A DNA stretch of 64,000 nucleotides from Methylobacterium symbioticum (GCF_902141845.1 NZ_CABFPH010000009.1:37480-101479), one strand, 5' to 3'; shown: positions 1 through 9,083, numbered from the stretch's first letter. Notes: generated by a model from the letters alone, not told the origin. Program-made: numbers and translations.

Positions 1-123
1 TTATTGTTCCGGCGTTGAATTGGAAACCAAAAAACGGCCCATCGCGAGCGCGAGCGAGGCCGAATACCGGGCCTTTCTCCCATTCGATGGGGCCGGCCGG
101 GGAACAAGAACAGGGAGGTCCGA

Positions 124-1824
124 ATGAAGGTCGAGCTTCAGCCAGGGACGCGCGCCGGCGAGGTACAAAGCGCGGCAGACGTCCTGCTCCGGCAGCTCAC
201 CGCCTGCGGCATCGACTATTTCTTCGCCAATGGCGGCACGGATTTCCCGCCGATCGCCGAGGCCTTCGCGCGCGCGGAGGCCACTGGCGAGAACGTACCG
301 CGGCCGATGGTGATCCCGCACGAGAACCTCGCCGTCGCCATGGCCCACGGCGTCTACATGGTCTCGGGCCGGGCGCAGGCCGTGATGGTGCACGTGAATG
401 TCGGCACCGCCAACGCGGTCAATGCCGTGCTCGACGCCAGCCGGGACGAGACACCGGTCCTGCTGTTCGCCGGCCGCTCGCCCTATTCGGAGGCCGGCCG
501 TCACGGTGCTCGCACCCGATACATCCATTGGGCACAGGAGATGTTCGATCAGGCCGGCATGCTGCGCGAGGCCGTGAAGTGGGATTACGAGCTCCACCTG
601 CCCGAGCAGGCCGGGGAGATCGTGGCCCGGGCCCATCAGGTCGCCATGTCGGCGCCGCGCGGGCCCGTCTACGTGACCCTGCCGCGCGATACGCTGGCGG
701 GCGCCGCGGCCCTGCCGGGTGCTGCCTCGGCTCCTGTCCTCGCGGCGGTCCCTGCGCCCCACCCCGATCCGGTCGCCGTCGCACAGCTCGCCGGCTGGCT
801 CGCCGAAGCCCGGCGGCCCGTGATCGTCACCGCGAGCGCCGGGCGCAGCGAGGCCGGCTTCCGGGCGCTCGCCCGCTTCGCCGAGCGCCATGCGGTGCCG
901 GTGGTCTCCTTCCACCAGCGCTTCCTCAACATCGCCACCGATCATCCGAGCTTCGCGGGGTTCGAACCCGGCCCCTGGATCCAGGACGCCGACCTCGTCA
1001 TCGCCCTCGACTGCGACGTGCCCTGGATCCCCTCGATCCAGAACCCGCCGGAGGGCGCGCGCATCGCCCATCTCGGGATCGATCCGGCCTATACCCGCTA
1101 CCCGATGCGCGGCTTCCGGGCCGATCTCTGCCTGCCCGGCGAGACGGCCACTCTGCTCGATGGGCTGGAGCGCGCCCTCGAAGGACGCCAGGACGAGATC
1201 CGCGCCGCGGAGCGCCGGGCGGCGATCGGGCAGCGCCGGACCGTCGCCACGCAGCTCTCGGCCAGCGACCCGATCACCCCCGAATGGATCAGCGCCTGCC
1301 TGACCGAGGCCGTCGGGCCGGAGGCGATCATCGTCAACGAGTATCCGCTGCGCCTCGACCATTGCCCGCGCACGCGAGCGGGGACCTATTTCGGGCTGAG
1401 CCCGGCCGGCGGCCTCGGCTGGGGGCTCGGTGCCGCGCTCGGCGCGAAGCTCGCGGCGCCCGACACGCTCGTCGTCGCGACCTTGGGCGACGGCGCCTAC
1501 ATCTTCGCCAACCCCACCGCGAGCCACTGGGCCGCGGCGGCACACGGGCTGCCGGTGCTCACGGTGGTCTTCAACAACGCCCTCTACGGCGCCGTGCGGA
1601 ACTCGACGCTCGCCATGTACCGCGAGGGCTACGCGGCGAAGGAGCGCGGGCGCATGCTCGCCGATCTCGGGCCCTCCCCCGATTTCGAGCGGGTGGTGGA
1701 GGCGAGCGGCGGCCTCGGGCTGCGCGTCGAGACGGCCGAGGCCCTGCCCGGCGCCCTCGCCGAGGCGGTCGCGGCGGTGCGCGCCGGCCGGCAGGCTCTC
1801 GTCAACGTCGTCTGCGAGTACTGA
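124..1824 (+). CDS. Thiamine-diphosphate-dependent decarboxylase/acetolactate-synthase-like enzyme
   Basis: This 566-residue protein has the three-domain layout of the POX/acetolactate synthase/benzoylformate decarboxylase superfamily. HEN at residues 66-68 carries the glutamate (E67) that activates the ThDP pyrimidine. The diphosphate/Mg motif runs from GDG (455-457) to NN (484-485). A good Shine-Dalgarno, AGGGAGG, precedes the ATG. It is the first gene of a four-gene set with two different 2-hydroxyacid dehydrogenases and a symporter, so I infer a 2-oxoacid decarboxylase acting on their product, as in the mandelate pathway. The substrate cannot be read from sequence; a carboligase or sulfopyruvate-type activity is possible. 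The family call is secure, the reaction is not. Confidence 0.85.
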   Translation: MKVELQPGTRAGEVQSAADVLLRQLTACGIDYFFANGGTDFPPIAEAFARAEATGENVPRPMVIPHENLAVAMAHGVYMVSGRAQAVMVHVNVGTANAVNAVLDASRDETPVLLFAGRSPYSEAGRHGARTRYIHWAQEMFDQAGMLREAVKWDYELHLPEQAGEIVARAHQVAMSAPRGPVYVTLPRDTLAGAAALPGAASAPVLAAVPAPHPDPVAVAQLAGWLAEARRPVIVTASAGRSEAGFRALARFAERHAVPVVSFHQRFLNIATDHPSFAGFEPGPWIQDADLVIALDCDVPWIPSIQNPPEGARIAHLGIDPAYTRYPMRGFRADLCLPGETATLLDGLERALEGRQDEIRAAERRAAIGQRRTVATQLSASDPITPEWISACLTEAVGPEAIIVNEYPLRLDHCPRTRAGTYFGLSPAGGLGWGLGAALGAKLAAPDTLVVATLGDGAYIFANPTASHWAAAAHGLPVLTVVFNNALYGAVRNSTLAMYREGYAAKERGRMLADLGPSPDFERVVEASGGLGLRVETAEALPGALAEAVAAVRAGRQALVNVVCEY

Positions 1825-1825
1825 G

Positions 1826-3070
1826 GTGACGGCGACTCATCCGAGCGTCGCCGAGGCCGTCGCGGGGCGGGGCACGGCGCCCGTCCGCGCTGCCGGATGG
1901 GGCAGCGGCGGTCTCGACGGGCGCGCGGCCCTCCTGCGCCGCCGCTACCCGACGATCGCCGACCTGATGGTACGGGCGCGCCGCCGGACGCCGCGCTTCG
2001 CCTACGATTTCGTGGCCGGCGGAGTCGGCGACGACCTCTGCCTGGCCCGCAACCGCGCCGCCCTCGACGCCATCGCGATCACGCCGCGCCTCGGGCTCGA
2101 CATGACGCGGGTCGACACCACGGTGCGGCTGTTCGGGCGGGATTACCGCGCGCCCTTCGGCGTCGCGCCGATGGGACTTGCTGGGCTGCTCTGGCCGGGC
2201 GTCGACGACGCGCTCGCCCGCGCCGCGCAGCGCGCCCGCATCCCCTACGTGCTGTCGACGGTGGCCAACACCACGATCGAGCGCGTTGGCGCGCTCGCCC
2301 CGGACGTGTTCTGGTACCAGCTCTACGGCGTGCCCGAGAACGACCACGCCGTCTCCTTCGACCTCGTCGCTCGAGCCGAGCGGGCCGGCGCCCACGCCCT
2401 CGTCGTGACCCTGGACGTACCGGTGCGCTCGAAGCGTACCCGCGACGTGCGCAACGGCCTCGTCGTACCCTTCCGCCCGACCCTGCGGACCGCTCTCGAC
2501 GTCGCCCGCGCGCCGCAATGGGGCTTGGCCATGCTGCGCCACGGTCAGCCCCGTTTCGAGAACTTCCTCGCCTATGCCGGTCGGCAAGCGAGCACCGCGG
2601 ATCTTGCGAGCTACGTCTTCCAGAAGATGACCGGTCCGATGACCTGGGAGACGGTGGCGCGCCTGCGCGAGGCGTGGCCGCGCGCCTTCCTGGTCAAGGG
2701 TCTGCTGCATCCGGACGACGCCGAGAAAGCGGTGTCGCTCGGCGTCGACGGCATCGTCGTGTCCAATCACGGTGGCCGCCAGTTCGACGCGGCGCCGGCC
2801 TCGATCGATGCGCTGGCCGAGATCGCCGCCCGCGTCGGAACCCGCACGAGCCTGATCGTCGACGGCGGCATGATGAACGGCCTCGACCTGTTGCGGGCCC
2901 TGCGCCACGGCGCACAGGCGGCCTTTGCGGGCCGCGCCTTCCTGTTCGGCTACGGCGCGCTCGGCGAGGAGGGCGGCGACCACGTCGCGCGCCTCTTCGA
3001 GGAGGAGCTGCGCCTCGCCCTCGCCCAGAGCGGCTCCGCCTCCGTCGCGGAGGCGCGCGCCACCCCCTGA
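1826..3070 (+). CDS. FMN-dependent alpha-hydroxy-acid dehydrogenase/oxidase
   Basis: This 414-residue protein of the lactate/mandelate/glycolate oxidase TIM-barrel family oxidises an (S)-2-hydroxyacid to the 2-oxoacid. The active-site motif SNHGGRQFD starts at residue 313 and supplies the catalytic base H315 and the substrate-carboxylate arginine R318. An FMN-phosphate segment follows (VDGGM and GRAFLFGYG). I chose the GTG at 1826 because it follows the upstream stop by one base, implying translational coupling; the open frame extends further upstream but overlaps the ThDP gene. Placed directly after a ThDP decarboxylase-type gene, it resembles an MdlB-like step. Substrate is unknown. Confidence 0.88.
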   Translation: MTATHPSVAEAVAGRGTAPVRAAGWGSGGLDGRAALLRRRYPTIADLMVRARRRTPRFAYDFVAGGVGDDLCLARNRAALDAIAITPRLGLDMTRVDTTVRLFGRDYRAPFGVAPMGLAGLLWPGVDDALARAAQRARIPYVLSTVANTTIERVGALAPDVFWYQLYGVPENDHAVSFDLVARAERAGAHALVVTLDVPVRSKRTRDVRNGLVVPFRPTLRTALDVARAPQWGLAMLRHGQPRFENFLAYAGRQASTADLASYVFQKMTGPMTWETVARLREAWPRAFLVKGLLHPDDAEKAVSLGVDGIVVSNHGGRQFDAAPASIDALAEIAARVGTRTSLIVDGGMMNGLDLLRALRHGAQAAFAGRAFLFGYGALGEEGGDHVARLFEEELRLALAQSGSASVAEARATP

Positions 3071-3149
3071 AAGCCTGACACGGTCAACGGCACCCACGAC
3101 CACACCGGTCCAACGAGGTCGCCGAGCCGCCCAATCCGGAGGAGCACCG

Positions 3150-3227
3150 ATGACGACCGTACACGACCGCCACCCGGCAGGCTGCAGAGCCTTGCCGGAA
3201 CGCCCCCTGCTGACCTTCGGCCGCTGA
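3150..3227 (+). CDS. Possible 25-residue leader peptide ahead of the symporter
   Basis: A 26-codon frame begins with ATG seven bases after a strong GGAGGAG Shine-Dalgarno and ends ten bases before the symporter start, whose own GAGGAGG site overlaps the stop region. The peptide is basic, has one cysteine and no hydrophobic segment, so it is not a DUF4212-type symporter subunit. Its position and ribosome site suggest a leader peptide that couples or regulates translation of the transporter. No homologue is recognised, and it could be chance. Confidence 0.35.
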   Translation: MTTVHDRHPAGCRALPERPLLTFGR

Positions 3228-3237
3228 GGAGGCGATC

Positions 3238-4704
3238 ATGCAAGCGAGTTGGACCGTCCTGTCGCTGACGGGACTCTACATGGCCGTCCTCGGCGTGATC
3301 AGCTTCGCGGCGAAGCGCTACGCCGACAGCGCCAAGAGCTTCACCTCCGGCGGCACGACCTTCCCGGCCATCCTGATCGGCTTCCTGCTGATGTCCGAGT
3401 TCATCGGCACCACGGCGAGCATCGGCACCGCGCAGGTGGCCTACAGCCACGGGATCTCCGGGGCCTGGAGCCTCGCCGTCCTCGGGATCGGCTTCATCCT
3501 CTACGCGATGCTGCTCGCACGCCGCTTCAAGGCGCTCGGCGAGAACACCATCTCGGGCGCGCTGTCGCGGATCTACGGACCGAAGGTCAAGGTCGCGACT
3601 TCCGCGATCATGATCTTCGCGATCCAGATCGTCGCGATCTCGGTCTACACGAGCGGCGGCGCCGTCCTGTCGAGCATCCTCGGCATCGATCGCACCGTGG
3701 CGATCGTCCTCACCGGGATCGTGGCGGTGCTCTACGTAACGGTCGGCGGCATGCGCTCGGTGATCTACACCAACGTGCTGCACGCGCTGGTCAAGTATCT
3801 CGGCATCGTCATCGCCTTCGTGTTCGCCCTGAACCAGGTCGGCGGGATGGGCGAGCTGCAGGCGCGGCTGCCCGCGCGGATGTTCGAGGCGAGCACAGTC
3901 GGCTGGCCGCAGATCATCGCCTGGTTCATCGCGGCGACCGGCGCGATCTTCTCGACCCAGTACGTGATCCAGGCGATCAGCACGGTGAGCGACGGCCCCA
4001 AGGCGCAGCGGGCGAGCCTCTACTCGGCGCTCCTGCTGATCGGGTTCAGCCTGTTGGCGGCCGGCATCGGCCTGTGCGCCGCCGTGCTCTCGCCGAACAT
4101 TCCGCCGCTCCAGGCCTTCCCGAGCATCATCGCGCGGATGGACACCCTCACCGCGGCCTTCGTGGTCGCAGGTCTCGCGGGCTCGCTGTTCGGGACGATC
4201 TCGGCCGTGAGCATCGGGACCGCGACGCTCCTGTTCAAGGATTTCTATCAGCCCCTGTTCAAGGATCGCGGCGACAGCCAGCGCTCGCTCATGTTCGTGC
4301 GCATCGCGACGGTGGTGGTCGGACTGATCCCGCTGCCCTTCGCGATCCTGGCGCCCGACGTGGTCAAGGTGACCTTCCTCGCCAAGGCTCTCCGCGCGAC
4401 GCTTGCCGTGCTGGTGCTGCTGCTGTTCTACGCGCCCTGGTTCGGCACGCGCCTCGGCGCCCTGATCAGCATCCTGGCCTCCCTCGTGCTGACGATCGGC
4501 TGGTTCCTGCTCGGCGATCCCTTCGGCATCGACAACACCTACATCGCGGTCGCCATCCCGATCGTCGTGATGAGCGTCTCGCACCTGCTGCGCGGGCTCA
4601 CCGGCGAGGAGCGGCCCGGCCATCTGCCCGAGGTGGTGACCGGCGAGGAGAATGCGTCTGGACGCGCGCTGCCCCTGCACTCGACGCCCTCGCGGGCCGG
4701 GTGA
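3238..4704 (+). CDS. Sodium:solute symporter family permease
   Basis: This 488-residue integral membrane protein has about 13 hydrophobic segments and the layout of the SSS (SLC5) family, which imports small organic acids, amino acids or sugars with sodium. The SEFIGTTASIGTAQ segment in the first third is typical of the substrate/sodium region. The ATG has a strong GAGGAGG site. Its stop overlaps the GTG of the next gene. Lying among 2-hydroxyacid catabolic enzymes, it is probably the uptake system for their substrate, which is an inference from context. Confidence 0.88.
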   Translation: MQASWTVLSLTGLYMAVLGVISFAAKRYADSAKSFTSGGTTFPAILIGFLLMSEFIGTTASIGTAQVAYSHGISGAWSLAVLGIGFILYAMLLARRFKALGENTISGALSRIYGPKVKVATSAIMIFAIQIVAISVYTSGGAVLSSILGIDRTVAIVLTGIVAVLYVTVGGMRSVIYTNVLHALVKYLGIVIAFVFALNQVGGMGELQARLPARMFEASTVGWPQIIAWFIAATGAIFSTQYVIQAISTVSDGPKAQRASLYSALLLIGFSLLAAGIGLCAAVLSPNIPPLQAFPSIIARMDTLTAAFVVAGLAGSLFGTISAVSIGTATLLFKDFYQPLFKDRGDSQRSLMFVRIATVVVGLIPLPFAILAPDVVKVTFLAKALRATLAVLVLLLFYAPWFGTRLGALISILASLVLTIGWFLLGDPFGIDNTYIAVAIPIVVMSVSHLLRGLTGEERPGHLPEVVTGEENASGRALPLHSTPSRAG

Positions 4705-6143
4705 GGGCGGTGTCCGACGTAGGGTCGGGAGCGGAGCTGCCGGCGCAGCTCCGCGACAGGCTCGGCGCGATCCTCGGCGCGCAGGGCCTCGTGGCGGATG
4801 CAGGCACACGCTACGGCGAGTCCTGGGGCGGGGCCTTCACGGCGCCGCCGAGCCTCGTGGCCCGGCCCGGCTCGACGGCAGAGGTGGCGGCGACCGTCGC
4901 GGCCTGCGCCGAGGCCGGGGTCGCGATGGTCCCGCAGGGCGGCAATACCGGCCTCGCGGGCGGTGCCCAACCGACCCGGCCGGGCTGCGTGATCATCTCG
5001 CTGGAGCGGATGCGGGCCGTGCGCGCGCTCGATCCGGTCAACGACACGATCACCGTCGAGGCTGGGATGACGCTGGCGGAGGTGCAGGCGCGGGCCGCCG
5101 AAGTCGACCGGCTCTTTCCCTTAAGCCTCGCCTCGGAGGGCTCCTGCCAGATCGGCGGCAACCTCTCGACCAATGCGGGCGGCACGCAGTGCCTGCGCTA
5201 CGGCAATGCCCGCGCCATGGCGCTGGGCCTGGAGGTCGTGCTGCCGGACGGGCAGATCTGGGAGGGCCTGCGCGGCCTGCGCAAGGATGCGACCGGCTAC
5301 GACCTCAAGCAGCTCTTCATCGGCGCGGAGGGGACGCTCGGCATCATCACCGCGGCGGTGCTGCGCCTGCTGCCGCGCCCGCGCGACGCGGCGACCGCCT
5401 TCGTGGCCGTGCCGGATCCGGCGGCAGCGCTCCGCCTGCTCGATCGCGCGCGCCGCCACCTCGGCGAGAGCCTGACGGGATTCGAGGTGATGCGGCGCGA
5501 ATGCCTCGACTGGGTGCTGGTCGCGCTGCCCGGCACCGCCTCGCCCTTCGCCGAGCGCCATCCCTGGTACGTCCTGATCGAGGCGACCGGCCAGGGCGCG
5601 CCGGGCACCTTGGCGGGACTGATGGCAGAAGCGCTGGCGGCAGCCCTGGAGGAGGAGATCGTCTCGGATGCGACTTTGGCCGCCTCGGAGGCGCAGCGTC
5701 GGCGCCTCTGGGCCCTGCGCGAGGGTCAGGCCGAGGCGCAGAAGGCGGCGGGGTTCGGGATCAAGCACGACGTCTCGGTACCGGTCTCGGCCGTGCCGAC
5801 GTTCCTGGCCCGCGCCGACGCGGCCCTGGCGGCGGCGCTGCCCGGCATCCGGCCCTTCGCCTTCGGCCATCTGGGGGACGGCAACATCCACTACAACCCG
5901 CTCGGGCCGGCGGGTGCGAGCGCCGCAGAGGTGGCGGCTCTGCGCCCCGGGGCGAACCGCATCGTGCACGACATCGTAGCCGATCTCGGCGGCTCGATCA
6001 GCGCCGAGCACGGCCTCGGCCAGCTCCGCACGGAGGAGGTCCGGCGCTACAAGTCGCCGGTCGAGCAGGCGATGATGGCCGCGCTCAAGCGGAGCTTCGA
6101 CCCCAAGGGGTTGATGAATCCCGGCACGATCGTCCCGGCCTAA
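4701..6143 (+). CDS. FAD-linked 2-hydroxyacid dehydrogenase (GlcD/D-LDH type)
   Basis: This roughly 480-residue protein has an N-terminal FAD_binding_4 (PCMH) domain with the PQGGNTGLAGG loop and a C-terminal FAD-oxidase_C domain with GHLGDGNIHYN and EHGLGQLR, which carry conserved catalytic/metal histidines. The family oxidises D-lactate, glycolate, D-2-hydroxyglutarate and similar acids into the quinone pool. The chosen GTG at 4701 overlaps the symporter stop (GTGA); a second GTG at 4710 is equally possible. Paired with the FMN enzyme it would let the operon handle both enantiomers of one 2-hydroxyacid (inference). Confidence 0.87.
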   Translation: MRAVSDVGSGAELPAQLRDRLGAILGAQGLVADAGTRYGESWGGAFTAPPSLVARPGSTAEVAATVAACAEAGVAMVPQGGNTGLAGGAQPTRPGCVIISLERMRAVRALDPVNDTITVEAGMTLAEVQARAAEVDRLFPLSLASEGSCQIGGNLSTNAGGTQCLRYGNARAMALGLEVVLPDGQIWEGLRGLRKDATGYDLKQLFIGAEGTLGIITAAVLRLLPRPRDAATAFVAVPDPAAALRLLDRARRHLGESLTGFEVMRRECLDWVLVALPGTASPFAERHPWYVLIEATGQGAPGTLAGLMAEALAAALEEEIVSDATLAASEAQRRRLWALREGQAEAQKAAGFGIKHDVSVPVSAVPTFLARADAALAAALPGIRPFAFGHLGDGNIHYNPLGPAGASAAEVAALRPGANRIVHDIVADLGGSISAEHGLGQLRTEEVRRYKSPVEQAMMAALKRSFDPKGLMNPGTIVPA

Positions 6144-6200
6144 GACCAGACCGCGATGCGTGCGGCTCATCGCGGCCTGCCCGCGCGACGGCGGCCGTCC

Positions 6201-6233
6201 GCGTTGATCCCGACCAAAGGTTGGGATCAACGC
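6201..6233. terminator. Long hairpin between convergent genes
   Basis: Two 15-base arms (6201-6215 and 6219-6233) pair at 14 of 15 positions around a 3-base loop. The hairpin lies between the convergent ends of the FAD dehydrogenase gene and the TIGR02444 gene. No T-run follows on either strand, so it is a probable but not canonical bidirectional terminator. Confidence 0.6.
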
Positions 6234-6249
6234 ACATCGATATAAGCCC

Positions 6250-6729
6250 TCAGGACCGGGCGAGCCCGTCCAGGAGCACGCTCAGAGCCTCCTGGGGGAG
6301 GGGCCGCCCGAGCAGCCCGGCATAATGGCCGAGATGGTCCCGCGCGGCCCGCCCCCGGTCGAGGGCCGGGCCCGGTTCCGGCGCGCCCGCGAACAGAGCC
6401 TCCTGCACGAGGCGCTCGGCTTCGAGCTCGACCGCCTTGATCCGCTCGCGATAGGCCTCCGATCCGAGGCGCGCGAGCGGCTCGGCCTTCAGCGCCCGAC
6501 GGACGGCGCGAAGCGGCTCGACCACGGCCCCGCGCCAGGGCGCGATGCCCGCATCCGCTGCCCGGACCGCCGCGGCGTCCAGGGATCGGTCGGTCGCCGC
6601 GCACCAGAGCAGGTAGAGCACGAGGTTGACGTCGGCCCCCGCCTCGTCCTGCAGGGCGAGGCAGGCGGGCGCGATGCCCGGCCGGCGGTAGAGATCGAGG
6701 GAGAAGTCCCAGAACGGGTTGTCGGACAT
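6250..6729 (-). CDS. TIGR02444 family protein
   Basis: This 159-residue protein opens with NPFWDFSLDLYRRPGI and continues with LQDEAGADVNLVLYLLWC, the signature of the TIGR02444 (DUF2390) family, whose function is unknown. It is mostly helical, without signal peptide or membrane segment. It starts nine bases after the permease stop and is the last gene of the long leftward furoate transcript. In other alphaproteobacteria this family is not tied to furoate, so it is probably a passenger. Confidence 0.8.
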   Translation of the reverse strand: MSDNPFWDFSLDLYRRPGIAPACLALQDEAGADVNLVLYLLWCAATDRSLDAAAVRAADAGIAPWRGAVVEPLRAVRRALKAEPLARLGSEAYRERIKAVELEAERLVQEALFAGAPEPGPALDRGRAARDHLGHYAGLLGRPLPQEALSVLLDGLARS

Positions 6730-6738
6730 CGCGCGCCC

Positions 6739-8085
6739 TCAGCCGCGATCGAGATTGCCCCGCGTCTCCGGCATCAGGAAGGCCCCGACCAGATAGACCA
6801 GCGTGACCACCGTCGAGAAGATCGCCAATACCATCGTGATCTGTCCGGGGCCGTCGGCGGTGAGCGAGACCAGCGTCGGCAGCATGCCGCCGAGCGCGAA
6901 ACCGATATTCCAGCTCAAGCCCGTACCGGTGGCGCGCAACGCCGTGGGGAAGGTCTCGTTGAGGAAGATCAGCAGCGGGCCGTAGCTCGCATTCGCGACG
7001 AAGGCGAGGAGCAGCGCGCAGATTCCGATCGTCACCGCATCCGTGGCCTGTCCCAGCGCCAGGAACAGGACGGGGAAGGCGACGAGCCGCACGGCGCCCA
7101 TCAGCAGGAAGCAGCGCCGCCGCCCGATATGCTGGCTCAGCTCGCCCATGCCGCAGGCGCCGATGGCCGCGGCGACGCTCGCGCCGATCAGCATCAGGGA
7201 GGCGGTGGCGTTCGGCAGGCCGTTCACCAGCTTCAGGACGGTCGGGAGATAGCCGGAGGTGAGGTAGTAGGCCGCGCCGCCGCCGAAGGAGAGCAGCACT
7301 GCGAGGACGAAGTTGCGGGCGTGCTCGGCCGAGAACAGGGCGCGCACCGGCGAGGCCACCACCGGGGTCTCGCCGCGCCGGGCCGCCTTGTCCGCCTGGA
7401 GCTGGCGGAAGATCGGCGATTCCTCGAGGTTGCGAAACAGGATGAGCCCGACCACCGAGGTGAGGAGGCCGGAGAAGAACATCACCCGCCAGCCCCAGGC
7501 GGCGAAGGCCTCGCCCGGCGCGAGCAGCGAGACGATGGAGAAGACGAGAGAGGCGAGCAGGCCGCCGATCGCCGCGCCGCCGCCGCCGACCGAGCCCGAC
7601 ATCAGGCCGCGCCAGCGCTCGGGCACGGATTCGGTGCCGATCGTGTGCGAGGCCGCCACCACGCCGCCGACGAAGATGCCCTGAATCAGCCGGAAGGCCA
7701 GGAAGATCGCGGTGGCGAGCCAGCCGATCTGGCCGACGGTGGGCAGGAGGCCGAAGGCCGCCGTCGAGAGGCCGACGCCCATCACCGCCACCATCAGGGC
7801 GCGCCGCCGTCCGAATCGGTCGGCATAGGTGCCGAACAGGGCCGAGCCCAGCGGCCGGATCAGCAGCGTCACCGCGAAGGAGGCATAGGCGCCGGCGAGC
7901 GACAGCATCGGCTTGTCGGCCGGGAAGAACAGCGCGCCGACGACGGGCGCCACGTAGAGCAGGATGAACAGGTCGAACAGGTCGAGCCCCCAGCCGAACA
8001 GCGAGGCCAGAGCGGCGGTCGCGGTCTGTCGGGTGGTGGGCTTCGGCAGGGCCGCCGGGGCGGCCATCGTCGTGGTGGCGTCCAT
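6739..8085 (-). CDS. MFS permease, probable furoate/aromatic-acid:H+ symporter
   Basis: This 448-residue protein has twelve predicted membrane segments. It carries the MFS loop motif DRFGRRR between segments 2 and 3, a matching HIGRRR in the second half, and WGLDLFDLFIL in segment 1, where the aromatic-acid/metabolite:H+ symporter groups have their acidic residues. It ends with PETRG, typical of this branch. It follows hmfE on the same strand, as an MFS permease does in the described furoate clusters, so furoate uptake is the likely role. The 162-base gap to hmfE holds two hairpins that could lower its expression. Confidence 0.8.
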   Translation of the reverse strand: MDATTTMAAPAALPKPTTRQTATAALASLFGWGLDLFDLFILLYVAPVVGALFFPADKPMLSLAGAYASFAVTLLIRPLGSALFGTYADRFGRRRALMVAVMGVGLSTAAFGLLPTVGQIGWLATAIFLAFRLIQGIFVGGVVAASHTIGTESVPERWRGLMSGSVGGGGAAIGGLLASLVFSIVSLLAPGEAFAAWGWRVMFFSGLLTSVVGLILFRNLEESPIFRQLQADKAARRGETPVVASPVRALFSAEHARNFVLAVLLSFGGGAAYYLTSGYLPTVLKLVNGLPNATASLMLIGASVAAAIGACGMGELSQHIGRRRCFLLMGAVRLVAFPVLFLALGQATDAVTIGICALLLAFVANASYGPLLIFLNETFPTALRATGTGLSWNIGFALGGMLPTLVSLTADGPGQITMVLAIFSTVVTLVYLVGAFLMPETRGNLDRG

Positions 8086-8126
8086 GGTGTCTCTCCCTCG
8101 GGCTCGGGCAGCCTCGGCCTCAGAGC

Positions 8127-8159
8127 CGACCGCCGGTCTTGCAGCCGGCGTGGCGGTCG
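8127..8159. other. Strong hairpin between hmfE and the permease
   Basis: Perfect 8-base arms (8127-8134 and 8152-8159) enclose a second inner GC stem. With the palindromic repeat next to it, this fills the gap between hmfE and the permease gene and could act as a partial terminator or mRNA end stabiliser. Confidence 0.45.
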
Positions 8160-8174
8160 TTCACGCGATCGGTG

Positions 8175-8249
8175 ATGCGCGGCACTAAGTCTTTGTTTTG
8201 GCGCGCTCTCTCGCGCCGAGCCGGCATCCACTTCGGCGGAGAGCGCCCT
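8175..8249 (-). repeat. Dispersed palindromic repeat, copy A
   Basis: The core at 8203-8246 has 8-base outer arms GCGCTCTC/GAGAGCGC and 6-base inner arms CGCCGA/TCGGCG around a loop reading CCGGCATCCAC. A tail with ACAAAGACTTAG on the minus strand follows. Its end overlaps the TAG stop of hmfE. Related copies lie near 33.2, 36.2, 39.2, 48.5, 60.6 and 61.7 kb. Confidence 0.85.
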
Positions 8250-9039
8250 AGCTGCCGATGAACTTCGGCTGGCGCTTCTCGTGGAAGGCCTCGACGCCCT
8301 CGCGGAAATCGTCCGACTGGCGCAGGCGGCTGTAGCAATGGCCCTCGAGCTCGATGGCGATCGCGAGCGTCGAATCCTCGGTGTCGTTGAGGAGCTTCTT
8401 GGCGGTGCGCTGGGCGATCGGCGAGAAGGCGCGCAGCTCGTCGACCAGCGCGTCGACGGCCTTCTCCAGATCGGCATCGGCCACGCATTCTGTGGCGATG
8501 CCCCAGTCGAGCGCCTGCCGGCCCGGGATGCGCTTCGAGCGCATCACGATGTCCTTGGTGCGGGTGATGCCGACGATCTTCTGCAGGCGAGCCGAGCCGC
8601 CGGAGCCCGGGATCTGGCCGAGCTTCTGCTCGGGGAGCGCGTAGCGGCAGGTCTCCGAGACGATGCGGAAGTCGCAGGCGAGCGAGATCTCGAACCCGAC
8701 GCCGAAGGTGTAGCCGCGATTGGCCGCGATCACCGGCTTGGCGCATCGCGCGGGCGCGGCGATGTTCCAGGCGAGCTTCGAGACATGCTCGGGCGAGGCG
8801 TCAAGGAAGCCCTTGATGTAGCCGCCCGACGAGAAGTGCTCGCCCTCGGCGCGCAGCACGATCACGCGCACCCGCGGATCCTCGTCGAGCGCCTCGAAGA
8901 CCTTCCGGATCTCGTCGCGCTGGGGCATCGAGATCACGTTCATCGGCGGCCGGTTCAGGATCACGTCGGCGCGCTCGCGGGCGGGATCGATCTCGACGCG
9001 GAAGCCGTCGAGGTTCGTCAGGCGGGGATCGTCGGTCAT
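8248..9039 (-). CDS. hmfE: Crotonase-family 2-oxoglutaroyl-CoA hydrolase
   Basis: This 263-residue enoyl-CoA hydratase/isomerase-fold protein keeps both glutamates of hydratases, in GFEISLACDF and in LPEQKLG. It also has the oxyanion-hole segment around SSGGYIKG. Position after the furoate-CoA ligase and furoyl-CoA dehydrogenase genes matches the described HmfE, which releases 2-oxoglutarate from its CoA ester. I chose the ATG at 9039, giving the usual crotonase length and a GAGAAGAGAG site; the frame stays open for 67 codons upstream. The function is assigned from the cluster; alone it would be called a generic crotonase. Confidence 0.78.
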   Translation of the reverse strand: MTDDPRLTNLDGFRVEIDPARERADVILNRPPMNVISMPQRDEIRKVFEALDEDPRVRVIVLRAEGEHFSSGGYIKGFLDASPEHVSKLAWNIAAPARCAKPVIAANRGYTFGVGFEISLACDFRIVSETCRYALPEQKLGQIPGSGGSARLQKIVGITRTKDIVMRSKRIPGRQALDWGIATECVADADLEKAVDALVDELRAFSPIAQRTAKKLLNDTEDSTLAIAIELEGHCYSRLRQSDDFREGVEAFHEKRQPKFIGS

Positions 9040-9083
9040 CGGGTCTCTCTTCTCCGAATGGGGTGGGGAGGATTCAGGCCGGG

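Noticed and set aside
1..1545. Long minus-strand frame of 514 codons
   Set aside because: It mirrors the ThDP enzyme gene, has no recognisable domain and is a typical GC-rich antisense shadow.
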